From Cephalotrichum gorgonifer (taxonomy: Eukaryota > Ascomycota > Sordariomycetes > Microascales > Microascaceae): DNA of 64,000 bases. Under the pieces are notes generated by a model, which was not told the DNA's origin, made no database searches, and saw nothing but the letters and a program-made list of their open reading frames with translations. The stretch is from NCBI GenBank assembly GCA_900312665.1, contig ONZQ02000005.1:11608-75607 (forward strand). Direction: 5' to 3'. This document shows, in pieces, positions 10,436-22,364 of the stretch. How positions within the stretch are numbered: the first letter of the stretch is position 1; each line of letters opens with the position of its first letter. Both the position numbers and the translations under genes were made by a program.

Positions 10436-11941
10436 TTAGCCCAGCCCTGCCTTGCTCCGCTTGACGACCTGTGAGACTGGCTGCAGGATACCTTCGTTGT
10501 TCGTCCCGAGAGTCATGCCGATGCTCCATCCCATTTTCTCCATCATTGCACGACCGCGGTTCTCGGACCCGAGCTCTGGCAGGTCTGCCCCTGCGATCTC
10601 ACCGTCTCTATACCAGGTACCTCCTCCGCCTCCGCCACCACCGGCGCGCTTGGCACCGGGTTTTGACGCGGATGGCCCCCAGAAGCGGCGAGTTATCTTG
10701 CCTGTCACCCCATAGAAAAACCCAGGATCGAACGCAGGCGTTGCTTTTGTCCGATAGAGTACGGGTCGCCGCGTATCCGCCCTCCCGATTGATTTTGATT
10801 TCAGGCGTAGCCGGCCGGCTATCTCATGGAGCATTTTGCGGAATGGTTTGGATAGCGGCGGAAACGATAGTCTGTACGTCGATAGCTGTCAGCGTTGATC
10901 TATCTTGAATGAGTAGCTCTTCCTAGGGGCAACTTACTGTTCGTCGCGTGATACCAGGAACCCCTCCAGCTCGGTGATTACTTGCTCCATGGTCATCCCG
11001 GTGGGGTAGCGGGAGAACAGGTCCTGGGGCTTGGCCTGCTTTGCGCCTTTCTTTCCAGATCGCGTAGCCTTGTCTGAGGATTTTCCACCACGCTTCTTCC
11101 GATCCCGAGCCTTCCAGCTGACGGGCAACCCCATATCCGAGTCGGAGTCGAACGAGCCAGGCCCCGACATTCCGCTGTGAGAGAAGCATATGTCATCATC
11201 TGAGCCGCCGAGGTCGCGGAAGTTCAGCTGCTCTGCTGTGATTTGCTCCCCATTTGCGAGTAGGTTGGCTAGGTAGTCTGATGTGTCCATATCCTTGTCG
11301 TCATCCTCGTCGCTCGAGTCCTCAGGGCTAGATGGCAGGCCGTCTTCCGGGGAGGAGGTTGGGCCTCCACTAGCTAGAGTTCTGATCAGCCCCTCGGGTC
11401 CCTCAACCTCCACCTCCGCCTCCGCTTCCACCTCCGCCTTCGGTGCTGACTTTGTCGGCGGACCGGGCGTCACCTGTGCTCTGCTTCTGCCGGTGAACAG
11501 GATGACCACTTCATCACTAAGGCAGGAAAGGGTTGGCGATGGCGGGCACACCTCCTCTGAGGACTGGTGGGAAGACGGTAGCAGTGTTTCCCTATCCGCA
11601 TCGCATGAGGTCTCGGGGATGTTGTTGCGGACAGGTTCTGGGGATGGAATGATCGATGCCACTTCATCGGTCGTCGTGGGAGGCGACGGGGCGCTTGACG
11701 CAGCGACTGGCGGTGGTCGAGGTGACTGGCTTTCACTCGGGCTGGGCTCCGTCACATTCCCTGGACTGGGTGCCCGCTCGATATCCTCTAATGGATTCTT
11801 GGCACCGGCACTGGTGAAGGCGACTGGATTCCCCCTTAGCCTACTGTCCGGGGCCCAATGTGACCGTCCGCGACGGGAGGTCCGCCATGCCTCCGCCCTA
11901 AGTGAGCCTTCCTTGAGACTGAAGCCCCGCTGGTCGCTCAT
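10436..11941 (-). CDS. SQS1: Sqs1-like R3H and G-patch protein
   Basis: Sqs1 (Pfa1) proteins bind and stimulate the DEAH helicase Prp43 in ribosome biogenesis and splicing. Exons on the minus strand are 11941-10938 and 10871-10436, giving 479 residues. The N-terminus has the family segment LRGNPVAFTSAG. A long acidic, Ser/Pro-rich region follows, then an R3H-like segment spanning the intron (LSFPPLSKPFRKMLHEIA and LKSKSIG), and finally a G-patch near the C-terminus (MMEKMGWSIGMTLG). A glycine run of eight precedes the G-patch. The protein is shorter than many fungal homologues, and an extra short 5' exon cannot be excluded because a TACAG acceptor lies just upstream of the chosen ATG. The gene diverges from ATG4. 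Confidence 0.85.
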
Positions 11942-12633
11942 GTGGTAATAACTGTATTTTAATACCTGCTTGGGCCGGGGGCGGGGATATTATTGACAGT
12001 CGGGGTCGGGCGTCTTTCGTCGGTGAGGAGAAAATTAAATCCTCCGGACTGTGGCTGAATTGACGTCAAGCACTGCTAGCCCGTGGCCTCGATTAGTCAT
12101 ATGCTTTATTCCTGTGGACCCCGGGATACCGTGGCCAGATACGTAGAGTGCAATGACGAGATTTGATACAAATACTACGTCGAAGATGGCATGTACGGGT
12201 TGGGCTGGAGCTTGTGCTGCGACTTTTTCCTTGGTGGTTTGCTCTCCAAGTATTACATTCTTCTCCAGCCCGGAGTGAGAATAAAGTGTGGTGGTCATGT
12301 CAGACGGCGCCAGTGGAGAATGTGGGGTCGCTAGGCAGCTCTTATCGATAGGCCAAGCTACATCATTCATCGCAGTGGTGGGGGGTGCCTCCAGGGCTGG
12401 CACCTGATCACTCACCTACCTCCCGTGATTGAACGTAACGCCTTGCGCGATCCCCGTTGACCGCCCGCTCATTCACCCGAGTAGATCTCTATTCGCCTAC
12501 GAAGTAAACCTCTGTGCATTCAGAAAGGCGTCACTTCGTACTATATCACTATTTGCCCCCCTCCCTCCCCCCCCCGGATGCAAGCCACAAGTACTACTCG
12601 GAGCCCGAACAGCTGAACCAGCCACCGCCCCAT
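11942..12633. promoter_or_regulatory. Divergent SQS1/ATG4 intergenic region
   Basis: About 0.7 kb separates the two start codons. The minus strand has an open frame of about 126 codons at 12035-12415, but it lacks motifs and splice context, so I treat it as chance. The part adjacent to ATG4 (12550-12600) is a C-rich pyrimidine tract, typical of a leader. Confidence 0.45.
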
Positions 12634-14213
12634 ATGGCTACAGTCGACTTCGGCCGTTACAAGCGGATCGTCCAGATGTTCTGGGATCCAGAGCCGACGA
12701 ACGATGTCCCCCTCGATCAACCCGTCTGGTGCCTCGGCCGATCGTACACTCTCGCTGATGAGAAAGCCCACCATGGCCCCTCAGGATCCCCGTTAAACCT
12801 CCCGTCGTCATCGCCTCCTCTGTTATCGTCGTTCCAGGGCAGCGACCAGCCCCCTCCTAGTTCAGACGCCGCCGCCGCCGCGCCAGCCACTTCTTCCAAC
12901 CCGGTACCCGCCAGCCAACCTCTCTCGATAGACCATCCTGAGCCTAGAAGTCATGGCGGTTGGCCGGCAGCCTTCTTAGATGACTTCGAGTCCAAGCTTT
13001 GGATGACATACCGTTCCGACTTTGAACCCATCCCGAAGTCCACCGACCCAGATTCACTCTCGGCCCTGTCCTTTCAGATGAGAGTGAAGAGCCAGCTGGT
13101 GGATCAGGGAGGCTTCTCATCTGATAGCGGATGGGGTTGTATGATCAGGTCCGGACAGAGCCTCCTTGCCAACACTATATCCATCCAACGCATGGGCAGA
13201 GGTATGGTCTCACCGCAGCGTAACCTTTATCTCCCCGACACTAACGCCCCGGTTTACCAATAGGCTGGAGGCGAGGCCAGAACAGCGACGAAGAGAAGGA
13301 CATCATTTCTATGTTCGCGGATGACGGCAGAGCACCGTATTCTATTCATAATTTTGTCGCCCATGGCGCTCAATTTTGCGGGAAGTATCCCGGGGAGTGG
13401 TTCGGTCCGTCTGCTACGGCACGATGCATCCGGTATGTCTGAGATAATTGCCCCGCCTCGCTGGAAGGGAATCGACGTCTGACAATACCCCAAGGGCGTT
13501 GGTGAACGAACATGAGTCAGATCTCCGAGTATATTCCACTGGAGACGGGCCCGACGTCTATGAGGACGAATTTATGAACATTGCACAGCCCGACGGAGAA
13601 TCATTTCACCCTACACTTATCCTCGTCGGTACAAGGCTAGGAATCGACAAGATCACACAGGTTTATTGGGAAGCTCTTATCGCGGCCCTCCAGTTGCCGC
13701 AATCCGTGGGAATTGCCGGGTACGTATCTATCTCAGCCCCTGGACCCCCTTGTCCCGTCTGGCCCTCGAACTAATACCGAAAAAAAAAGGGGCCGGCCTG
13801 CCTCGTCTCACTATTTCATTGGCGCCCAAGGCAGTTACCTCTTTTACCTCGACCCCCATCACACTCGACCGGCTCTGCCATATCACTCCGATCCTCGACT
13901 GTGCACCGAGGATGATGTAGACTCCTGCCATACCAGACGGCTACGCAGGTTACATCTCAATGAGGTAGACCCGAGCATGTTGATCGGCTTCCTCATAAGA
14001 AACAGAGATGAATGGGTGGAGTGGAGGAGATCGGTCCGACATGTACAGGGAAAACCTGTTATATCAGTCACGGACCGTGCCACCGTGCTGAGCGGTGAGC
14101 CGAACCCAGGCGGGCTAATTGATGAGGTGGAAGCGCTGAGCGACGAGGAAGGCGAGGGGGGCGACGGCGATGACGACGACGACGACGGCGTTGTAGTGTC
14201 GAGGACCATATGA
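12634..14213 (+). CDS. ATG4: Cysteine protease Atg4
   Basis: Atg4 trims the C-terminus of Atg8 and later releases Atg8 from phosphatidylethanolamine, so it is required for autophagosome formation. Exons are 12634-13201, 13264-13432, 13495-13719 and 13790-14213, giving 461 residues. The catalytic Cys159 lies in DSGWGCMIRSGQ, and the Asp/His pair is Asp342 and His344 in YLDPHH. A low-complexity Ser/Pro/Ala insert (about residues 50-100) separates the N-terminal FWDPEP segment from the peptidase core. The C-terminus ends in a very acidic Asp run. The ATG at 12634 was chosen because MATVDFGRYKRIVQMFWDP is the family N-terminus. The frame stays open further upstream but has no family match there. 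Confidence 0.96.
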
Positions 14214-14332
14214 GAGATTCTCCTGCTATAGGAAGTGGACCTGGCGTCGCCGAGCTCTTTGGTATGATGGATATATTAGATAAGCGAGGGCAGCTTCGAT
14301 GCCCTAGATGACAGAACCACCCCGTGGACGTT

Positions 14333-16064
14333 TCAGGGCCGCTTCGGCTTCTTTGCGGCCTCATGTGGCACTGACGGGCGTATAGCAGCATGCTTACTCT
14401 CTCGAATATGGGCGAAGAGTTTAGTCCGGGAGGAAAAGCCCTCGTTGCAGACCTGACATACCATTTCCTGCAAGGCCGGGTTCGTTAGCAGGGGATATCC
14501 TGTTTTTTTTTGGTAGAATCAGTAAAACTAGAGCCTTACCGAGTGCGTCTTGACGTCGGAGGCGGCCTGGCGGGCCGCCTTCTTCGCCCTCCGTGCCTTC
14601 GCCTTGCCGGGTTTCGAACCCTGAGGTGCCTCGTCGAGGGTGACGGAAGCGAAAGCGTCGGATACGTGATTGGGGGTCTCAGCATCCTGGGTAGATGGCA
14701 ACAAAGGCTCATCAGCAGGCGATCCTGTGGTAGAGCCTTGGCTTTGAGGCCGAGGCGGGACATCCGATTGAGCGCGTGTGCGATTAGCCGATTCCGTATC
14801 GGAATCCGTATCAGGATTCGAAGGCAGATCATTAGCTAGGCCCGCTTCCGGCTGGGGGCTTCCCAATGACTCGACGCCAGGAGAAAGCTCCCTCGAGGAG
14901 GCGGGCGGCGACGAGGTGGTTGGGCCAGCCTGGACAGAAGCTTCCTCGAGATCCAAGTCCTTGTTCTCCCGTCTCATATCGCGGCGTAGCTGCTGGACAG
15001 CCTTGATATGTTTCTTGCTCCTCTCGTGGGCCTGGTACTGGTTCTCGCTCTTGAACGTCTTGTTGCACACCACACATTCAATCTCCTCGATGTGATCCTC
15101 CTCTTCGCTTTCGGATACGTCATCCACAGCCGCATCGCTGCTGCCCGCCCGGACCCACTCCGCCAGCTCGGGCATCTTCTCCTGATTAGCCGCCCGCGAT
15201 CTAGCGGCCTGGGCAGCTACAGTTTCACGCAGAGCCTTCTGCCGATCCGACTCGGATTGGGTATTCGGGAGGTAGCGGGGGTCCCTCTTCTTCGAAAACC
15301 CGATCAAAAACCGGACGGCATCGTTGAACTCCCTGATTGCATCGTCACGACATTTTTTGTTCTCTTTCTCCAACATGCGGCGTACCCGTCGATCTGGGGC
15401 GTCGGACAGCCTGTATTTGTCCTTCCAGGCAAAGGTCTTGCGCGTGGAGAAGCCAGCCCACGCGGCGTAGAACGGCTTGACAACGCTGTCGTAGTCCGCC
15501 ACGGAGGTGCCAAACGACGGGTACGTTCGGGGGGGCCCGTCGCCATGCTCGCCCACCGCCGTCTCCTCGGCGGCAAGCTGGTCGAACATCTCTCTTAGGC
15601 TACCGAAGAAGCCGGTCGGTTCGTCCGTGAAAGGCACGGACGCGTTGAATCGACCGACAAGGGCGATAACCTCCTCCGCCGACGTCATCCGCACATTGCG
15701 GAAGGATGCGTACTGGCCCGAGTCGTCCACCTCTTGGTCCTGCAGGATAGCGTCTCTGTGAGAGTCGTACCAGGCACGCTCCTGCGGGTCGGAGAGGATG
15801 TCGTAGGCGCTCTGCACCTCGGCGAATCGCCGCGTTGCGTTCTCTACATCAGCTATATTCTTGTCGGGGTGGAGCTCGAGGGCCTTTCTGCGATACGCTC
15901 TCCGGATGCTAATAGACAGTCAGTGGCCGGGTTCTAGACTCGCGCCTGCTGAGTACTCACTCGTCACTTGTCGCTTCTTGGTCTACTCCTAAGACTTCAT
16001 AATAGCAGGTCCTGGAGACCGCTACGCTCCCGCCTCCACCGGATGTGGACTGCTGACCGCCCAT
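14333..16064 (-). CDS. JJJ1: Jjj1-type J protein with two C2H2 zinc fingers (DNAJC21 family)
   Basis: Jjj1 stimulates an Hsp70 on late pre-60S ribosomal particles to release shuttling factors in the cytoplasm. Exons on the minus strand are 16064-15961, 15908-14540 and 14467-14333, giving 535 residues. The J domain is split by intron 1 and has HPDK after ALEL. A region rich in charged residues follows. The first C2H2 finger (CVVCNKTFKSENQYQAH) starts near residue 313, and the second (CQVCNEGF through HIRESKH) near 495, encoded by the last exon. The stretch between the fingers is low-complexity Ser/Pro/Asp. A poly-T stretch in the last intron is unremarkable. The convergent neighbour ATG4 ends only about 120 bp away. 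Confidence 0.9.
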
Positions 16065-16736
16065 CTTGCGTAGGAAAGGTCAACCCTAGATATCTACCAC
16101 CATGCAGTGGTCCACACAGAAAAGAAATGGCACAGATTTCTGGGGCTGGGACTCTTGACGGTGTTGTAGTGACTGCTACACAGTCGTCGCCTAAGATGAG
16201 CACAGGGACGGATATATATATGAAAATCTGACTCAGAGCTCTTGTTTTTATAGCTTTGAGCTAAAAGATTCCGTAAACACTATCCAAAAAAAAAAATGCC
16301 TGCCTCAGCTCTTCAAACACTCTTTAAATCAAGGCTTTGAAATAAAATCCCCTCTGAGGCATATGCTAGTTATGACTTAAGTAATCTTTATACTTAAAGT
16401 AGGCACACGCCCTCCCGCTCGTGGGGTTAAGATCCTCAATATGAACCTAAGACTGCGGGGCAATTATGGTAAGGCAGGCATGTCAATGTCTTGACGGATT
16501 CGGACTCGTACTTCATGTTGTATTAATACGGGGCGTAAATGTGGGTCCTCGACTCCATGACCAAGTAGGCACATGACGATATATCATACCAAGCACCAGA
16601 TTTTCCCTGCACTGCTAAAAGAGGCGATTAAGGGCCCGTGCAAGTGCGATTTGCAGTATATTATGAAGCTTCGCGAACGTCCACCGGATCTGGTTGCCGC
16701 ACCACTACTTTCCCACGACGCCACGACATTGCCGCC
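16065..16736. other. Intergenic region between JJJ1 and the SPX-RING gene
   Basis: No gene is seen. The region is somewhat AT-rich (about 16230-16420), includes an A-run at 16287-16297, and must hold the divergent promoters of both neighbours. Confidence 0.45.
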
Positions 16737-18355
16737 ATGAAGTACGCACGCACCTTTGCGAGCGAGCTCAAACACCCAGGTCAGCACCACACAGAGCCGA
16801 ATGGTAGAAGCAGGACACGTGAGGGTGTGCAGGACTGACGGTCGCCCACTGTAGATTTCCCCTCGCAATGGGTCGACCTCGCGATACCATACGGCCAGCT
16901 CAAGAAGTGTCTTAAGAAGGTGCAGAAGGAGCTGAGCGACCTGGGACTCGGCCCTGATACCCTCTCCGTTCTGCTAGAGCCTAGCTCCGGTTCTCCAGTT
17001 CTACTAAACTACAAGCTCGACGGTATGGGCCCCTTGATGAGTGGCATCGCGGCCGAGCCCTTGACCAGAATGATTCACGAGTGCTAACCTCTGTAGCAAC
17101 CAATCCTAATACCTTGCGGCCGCAACTTACTGTCAATATCCATACCCAAGACGACATCCTCGTAGATGCGACCCTTTCGGAAGAGACGAGGGCTTTCCTC
17201 AAGACCCTAGTAGCGAGTCACGATCTCCCCCTTGGCCCGCGGGAGGAAACCACTGCCGAGCCGGCCCCCCCCAGTTCTCCCAATCTCCCCAGCGCCAGTC
17301 CACCCATCCGCGGGGCGGCGAGCCCTGGGGGGGATGCGCACAGCCATTTTGAAGTGCCCCTCATCTACGACGGGGAGTTCTTCAATATCCTCCTGAACAA
17401 CGTCATCAAGCTGGACAGCCTCCAGGCCACACAGGAACGGTCCATGAGCTCGGAGATCGTCGCCCTCGGCCAAGACATCGCCCGGCTCTCGAAGCCCACC
17501 CATCTCGCGAAGAATGACCTCGAGAGGTGGCGCGCAATATTCGGGCTCTATCTCGACGCCGGCGTCTTCTTCTCGACGCGTGAGGAGGACCATGGATATA
17601 GGGACAACGGGCTCGCCGCCAGACAGCTGACGTGGTTCAGGTCCGAGATGCAGAGACTGGACCTCGCGCGGGGCTTCCGTCTGCGTGGGAGCCGAGTAGC
17701 CCTGGACAGGTTCCTCCGGCTGAACGTGGATCTATTACGGAACCTGCACTTTCAGGAGATTAACAAACTCGCGGTCACAAAGATTCTCAAGAGTATGTAC
17801 AGAGTCCAGAGCACGCGAAGTAGTCCAGGTGTTCTAACGATCACGAGCAGAGTTTGACAAGAGGACGTCGCTCGCCGTGTCCAAGACGTTCCCCAGTACC
17901 GCCAAGTCGGGGAAGCTGCTCGCGGGGGCTCTAGCCCGGGACATATGCGCGCAGATATCGACCGAGCTAGTCTCCGTCGTGCCCCAGGTAGCCGACTACT
18001 TGTGCCCCGTCTGTTTCACGATCGCATACAGGCCGATACGCCTCTCCTGTCAACACGTATTCTGCATTCGATGCGTCGTGAAGCTGCAGCGCCGTCTCGA
18101 GAAGCACTGCCCGCTCTGCAGGTCCGACACAGTGATGACCGCTAGTCCAGGTATGCGAGGCCCGACTCACCAGCGAAGCTTTCCCGCGGCTGTGTAGGCT
18201 GACAAGAGGCAGATAACCTCGATCCTAAGCTTCAGCGTTTCATGAAGAAGTACTTCCCAAAGGAGTCTAAGGAGAAACAGAAGGCCAACGATCTGGAACG
18301 AGGTACCGAGATATACGGGCCTGGCTACGAAAATACGGAGTGCAGTGTGATGTGA
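16737..18355 (+). CDS. SPX-domain RING-finger ubiquitin ligase
   Basis: Five exons (16737-16779, 16855-17022, 17097-17792, 17851-18150, 18213-18355) join to 449 residues. The N-terminus is an SPX domain (MKYARTFASEL, then a helix with KKCLKKVQKEL), the sensor for inositol pyrophosphates and hence phosphate status. The second half of SPX contains EFFNILLNNVIKLD. A C3HC4 RING lies at about residues 354-393 (CPVC, CQHVFCIRC, CPLC), followed by a conserved tail with KKYFPKES. Fungal SPX-RING proteins such as fission yeast Pqr1 are E3 ligases that control phosphate transporters. The same role here is inferred from architecture. The gene is convergent with STR2, with about 80 bp between stop codons. 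Confidence 0.9.
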
Positions 18356-18437
18356 GGGACACGCATTATCAGGCACTGCAACCACAGTTCTGGTTTCTAT
18401 TTCTCGTATTCTACCAAACCCGCCACGGACTATATCC

Positions 18438-20425
18438 TCATTCCGCAGGCTCCCCGCTCGCAGCCTTCAAGGCGACCCGAACCGTCTCCGCCAAGCTCTC
18501 CGTCTCCTCTAGGCCGACGCTGATACGAACGAGGTCGACGTCCGCACCAAACTGGGCGGCCCAGTCCAGCTCCTGGTAATGGGCGATCAGTACATAGGGG
18601 CATGTCAGGGTGAAGTTGGTCCCCAGGCTTGGGCCCTTGGCGGTCTCCAGAGCGTCGAAGAAGGAAACGGCCTGGGCCTTGGTCCGGAATTTTATAGACA
18701 GCAGCCCGCCATAGCCGCCGCCCGGCACCTTACACAGGTCGTAATTGGGTTTTGAGGCGTTGATCTTGGGGTAATAGACAGTCTTGACGCACGGGTGGGC
18801 CACCAGGAGGTCGCACAGCGCTTCCGAGTTGGCGTTGATCCTGTCGACCCTGGACTGGAAGTCGCGGCTATTCCGCTCCATGAAAACCACGTCCTCAGGC
18901 CAGTACGTATCTTCGAAGGCCTTGTTCATCGAGGCCTTGATGGCTTGGTAGTGGGGCTGGTTCGGGTTGAGGAGGGCGCTCCCGCCCATGACGTTGCAGT
19001 CGCCGGAGAATATCTTGGTTAGGCTGCTAACAACCACGTCGGCGAAGGGGAGGACGTTGATGTTGGCAAATGTGCCGATGGTCTCGTCGATCATGACGAA
19101 GAAATCGAACTCGTCCGCAAGGCGACGGACACGCGCGAGGTCGGGACACTGTAGGAGCGGGTTACCCGGTACCTCGCAGAATAGTGCCATGAATCGCTCC
19201 CCCGCTCGCAACCGCTCCTCCAACTCGTCTAGCTCCTCGCTCGACCCATGCCCATAGAATACGCAGCCCGGGCCGAACTTCTCCAGGATCTTGAGGGTGT
19301 CCACATATGGGAAGCCGAGGTTAATGGTCTTCAGGGTCGGGCGAATCGCGGACAGGGCTCGGTAGACGGTGTATATCGCGTTCATGCCGCAGGGAAACAG
19401 GTATATATCGCTCTCCTCGAGATTCACGATCCCCCTGGTATTCGCCGCCATGGTTTGCCCACTCGAGCCGTTCCGATCGAGATCCACCGCCACCGCACCG
19501 GCTATCCTCCTCTTGATTGCCGAGCTGGCCCGCTGGACGAGCGAGAGGTCTAGATTACGCCCGAACCGCTCCTCGAGGAACCGCGACCACTCCAGCGACT
19601 CGTCTTCGTCTGAGGTGCCGGGGGCGCGCTGGGACTTTGGCTGAGCCGGGGTCGGCTCGCTGATGGAGGGCCGGTGGTATCTCCTCGGCGCCCTGCATGG
19701 CTTGGTATAAGGCGACGGGGGCGTTGGGGGGGCCGCCGTGGATACGGGGACGAGGAGCTCCTGTCTGTAGAGCTCGTGACAGAACTCGGCACGCCGGCTA
19801 GAGATGCCGTCTCCGGTGTGCTGCCAGTACTGCCTTCCTAGGGAGAACAGCGCTGGGGAGCAGGTTACGGCGGAGATGGTGGGGGACAGGGAGGCCAGGA
19901 AGGGTATCGACATGCCGTCGGGCGCGAGGCCGAGATCGACGATACTTAGGTCGGTCGGGTTTGCCGGGGAGTCCAACCTGGCTCGGATATAATCGAGGCA
20001 CCGTCTCGCGACTCGGGGGGTGGGGAAGAGAAGCGCGTTCTGGCCGGGGCTGGCGTGCTTTGTGACTATCTCATCGGCGAAGGCAGTGATTGACTTGTGG
20101 ATGAAGAACCTGGCCTTGGTGAGACGGCCATTCTAGCCACTGCGAAGGGGGTGACGGAGGTGGGCTGGTAGCTACCTTGGATATCCCGTTACCATCTTAG
20201 AAATCACTTCTTTCTCGCCCTCCTCGTACCCGACGTTTGCCTTCCATGTAGGCAGTGACACGCTGACAGCCTAGTGAGTAGTCCCCCATTGTCAGTCGGT
20301 CTGGCAAATTTTAGCCCGTGCCAAAGCGGTCGTGAGAGTTGGCGTGGGAGGGAGGGGGGAGGGGTTGTGAGGATTACGTGGGCTGTGTCTGCAGGGATTG
20401 CTTCACCCAGCTGGAACGAAGGCAT
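18438..20425 (-). CDS. STR2: Cystathionine gamma-synthase
   Basis: This PLP enzyme makes cystathionine from cysteine and an activated homoserine, in the transsulfuration route toward methionine. Exons on the minus strand are 20425-20378, 20270-20176 and 20109-18438, giving 604 residues. The N-terminal segment (VSLPTWKANVGYEEGE, then GYPRFFIHKS across intron 2) is typical of the long fungal Str2/Met-7 type. The PLP-binding lysine is in SSLTKIFSG, and the cofactor-contact Asp is in MIDETIG. A Ser/Pro-rich insert sits between the N-terminal segment and the PLP core. The first exon has only 16 codons; it was chosen because it restores the family N-terminus and splices in phase. Confidence 0.93.
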
Positions 20426-21222
20426 TGCGAATTGTTGTCTATTGACGGTCGCTACAGGGGGATTGCGATGTGGATGATGGGCAGCGAGGCCGTGGTGCTG
20501 TCAGTCGTCGCGGTTCGGGTCTGTCCGCACCGGAGGTCGTGTGTTACGTATATGTATATATATTGATGTGGTGGGGTTACAAAAACCCGCGACGGAGCGT
20601 GGGGTATTAGTTGAAAAGGGAGGGTGGGGGGAGAAGTGAAAGGAGTCAGAGGAGGGGGGGATAATATGAGTACAAGCCCGGCCTCGACAAATCAGAGAGC
20701 CATCCTCCCCTAGTGGAGGACGCTATTAATCCAAGTTCCTACGTTGTTCTTGGAGGTGATGGAGTCGGCGGGCCCATTAATGCCTGTGCCGGCACCGCGA
20801 GTACTGTGTACTTTGTGGTGAAGGTTTTGTTCGCCGTTCACTAGGGGGCGAATGGGGAGCATATCACCCGTTGAGTCGTCCGAAGATCGGAGTGCGGTGC
20901 CTGGGTTGAGTGGGGACTAATTTTTTTTTATTTACTCGTAATACTCATCAGGCATGGTACTCCCGCCCGGGCGTGTCGTATCGGTCTGGCACGGTTTTAC
21001 TTGCAACACGTTAGACGGGCGGTAGTATTATTTGCATTATCATCACTGAGTTCAGTAGATAGCAGTGGTGCACCTAGGATGTACTTTGTATTTTACGGCC
21101 AAGTGCCACCCGAGGAAAGTAGCTGGGATTTTCGCATGCAAATAGATTTAGTATTCAACAACGGCAGTAGGTTGACACTTTATACTGATATGGTAGGCTC
21201 GAATCCCCGGGAGGAGAACCAC
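20426..21222. other. Intergenic region left of the glycine-zipper gene
   Basis: No gene is supported. It contains the STR2 promoter, with a purine-rich stretch around 20610-20660, and the 3' flank of the next gene. A run of T lies at 20923-20930. Confidence 0.4.
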
Positions 21223-22364
21223 TTAATGGTACATCACCCTCGAACGCGGCTCATCGATACAGCTGATACTCTCGCTAGGCGCGATGCTCTCGAGATCGTC
21301 CCAGTTCGAGGACCGACAGCTACCCGTTGTGCTCCTGGGTAGAGGCACATGTCGAGCCGAGACCACACTCCCTCTCCGACTGGCGTTCGACGACCCTCCA
21401 GCCCGGACCACGGTCGGCGCTTTGACTGTCGACGCAGACACGACGCTACACGCCTTGCTCCGCGCGACGGACCCCCCGTGGGCCGATGGTGCAATGGAGG
21501 CCGCACGTCCCGGGGCGGCGGCTGACTTCTGGCTCCGGGCGGAGACGCGGCTTGCCGAGTCCACGTCGGCGGGCGAGCGGTGTACACTACTCCTCCCGGC
21601 CGCGCTGTGCTGACTTCCGACCCGGGACGAAGCGCCGCTGGTGCCGCAGCAGCCCATGCCATCGTCCCCGACGCGCGACTCCGTGCGGACACGTGGCTGG
21701 CCGCATCCCCACCCACGACCGAGCGGTATGCGCTGTGCTGGCTTCCGATCTGACTTCTGTGCTCCGCGGCAGTCAGGAGCAACGGCGCTTTCGTCTGAGC
21801 GGCGGAGACTACCGTCCGGGATTGGGAGCCGGCCGAGCTCCGGGCGTATCCGCGATCCATGAGATACTGCGGCTGCTCCCGGCCGGCGGCCAGGGCCCCG
21901 TACTGATCCGAGTACGGATATCTCTCCGCATCCCTGGCTACCTCCACCCAGTCCCCCTGCCCGGCACCCGGGCCTCGGGGGACGGAGGACATGGGCTGGT
22001 GGTGGCTGCGGGCGTTGTATTCCGGCGGCGCTGAGCGGGCACTGTCGTTCTTCATCGAGGTGTAGGTGAGCGCGGCGCCCACGCCCATCCCGACGGCAGC
22101 GCCCAGCAGGCCTGCCATGGCGCTCCCAATCCCGCCCTGGTCCGTAGTCGTGGCGGGGGGTATTCGCTCATAGGTGGTGGTGGTGGTGGTGGTAATGGTC
22201 CGCCGAAGTATGGTTGGGTAAGCATCGCCGCCGTTGCCGGGAAGAGGGTCACGGGCTGAGCCGGCATCTGCGGCGCGTGGCACCACAGTCCCGTTGGCCT
22301 CAACCCACGAGGAAACACGGCTTGGTGCCTCGGAGGGGGCGTGTTCTAGATTCGCCTGCGACAT
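21223..22364 (-). pseudogene. Glycine-zipper protein gene interrupted by a frameshift
   Basis: The start at 22364 gives a Ser/Thr-rich N-terminus, a Thr run, and a hydrophobic glycine-zipper segment (GLLGAAVGMGVGAAL). Low-complexity sequence with Arg/Ser/Gln/His repeats (SQHSA, HVSARS) follows. From about 21660 the same repeat style (VGSQHSA, RVSARS) continues in a different frame down to 21223, ending in the family-like motif NWDDLESIAPSESISCI. The opening frame instead runs on as Arg-rich nonsense. A net shift of one base near 21600-21660 is needed to join the halves, and no plausible intron exists there. It is either a sequencing error in a repetitive GC-rich stretch or a genuine inactivation. 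The intact form would be roughly 380 residues. Its function is unknown; the glycine zipper suggests membrane association. Confidence 0.6.

Noticed and set aside
12035..12415. 126-codon minus-strand frame between SQS1 and ATG4
   Set aside because: Considered as an upstream exon of SQS1, but the family N-terminus is already present downstream and no splice sites link them.
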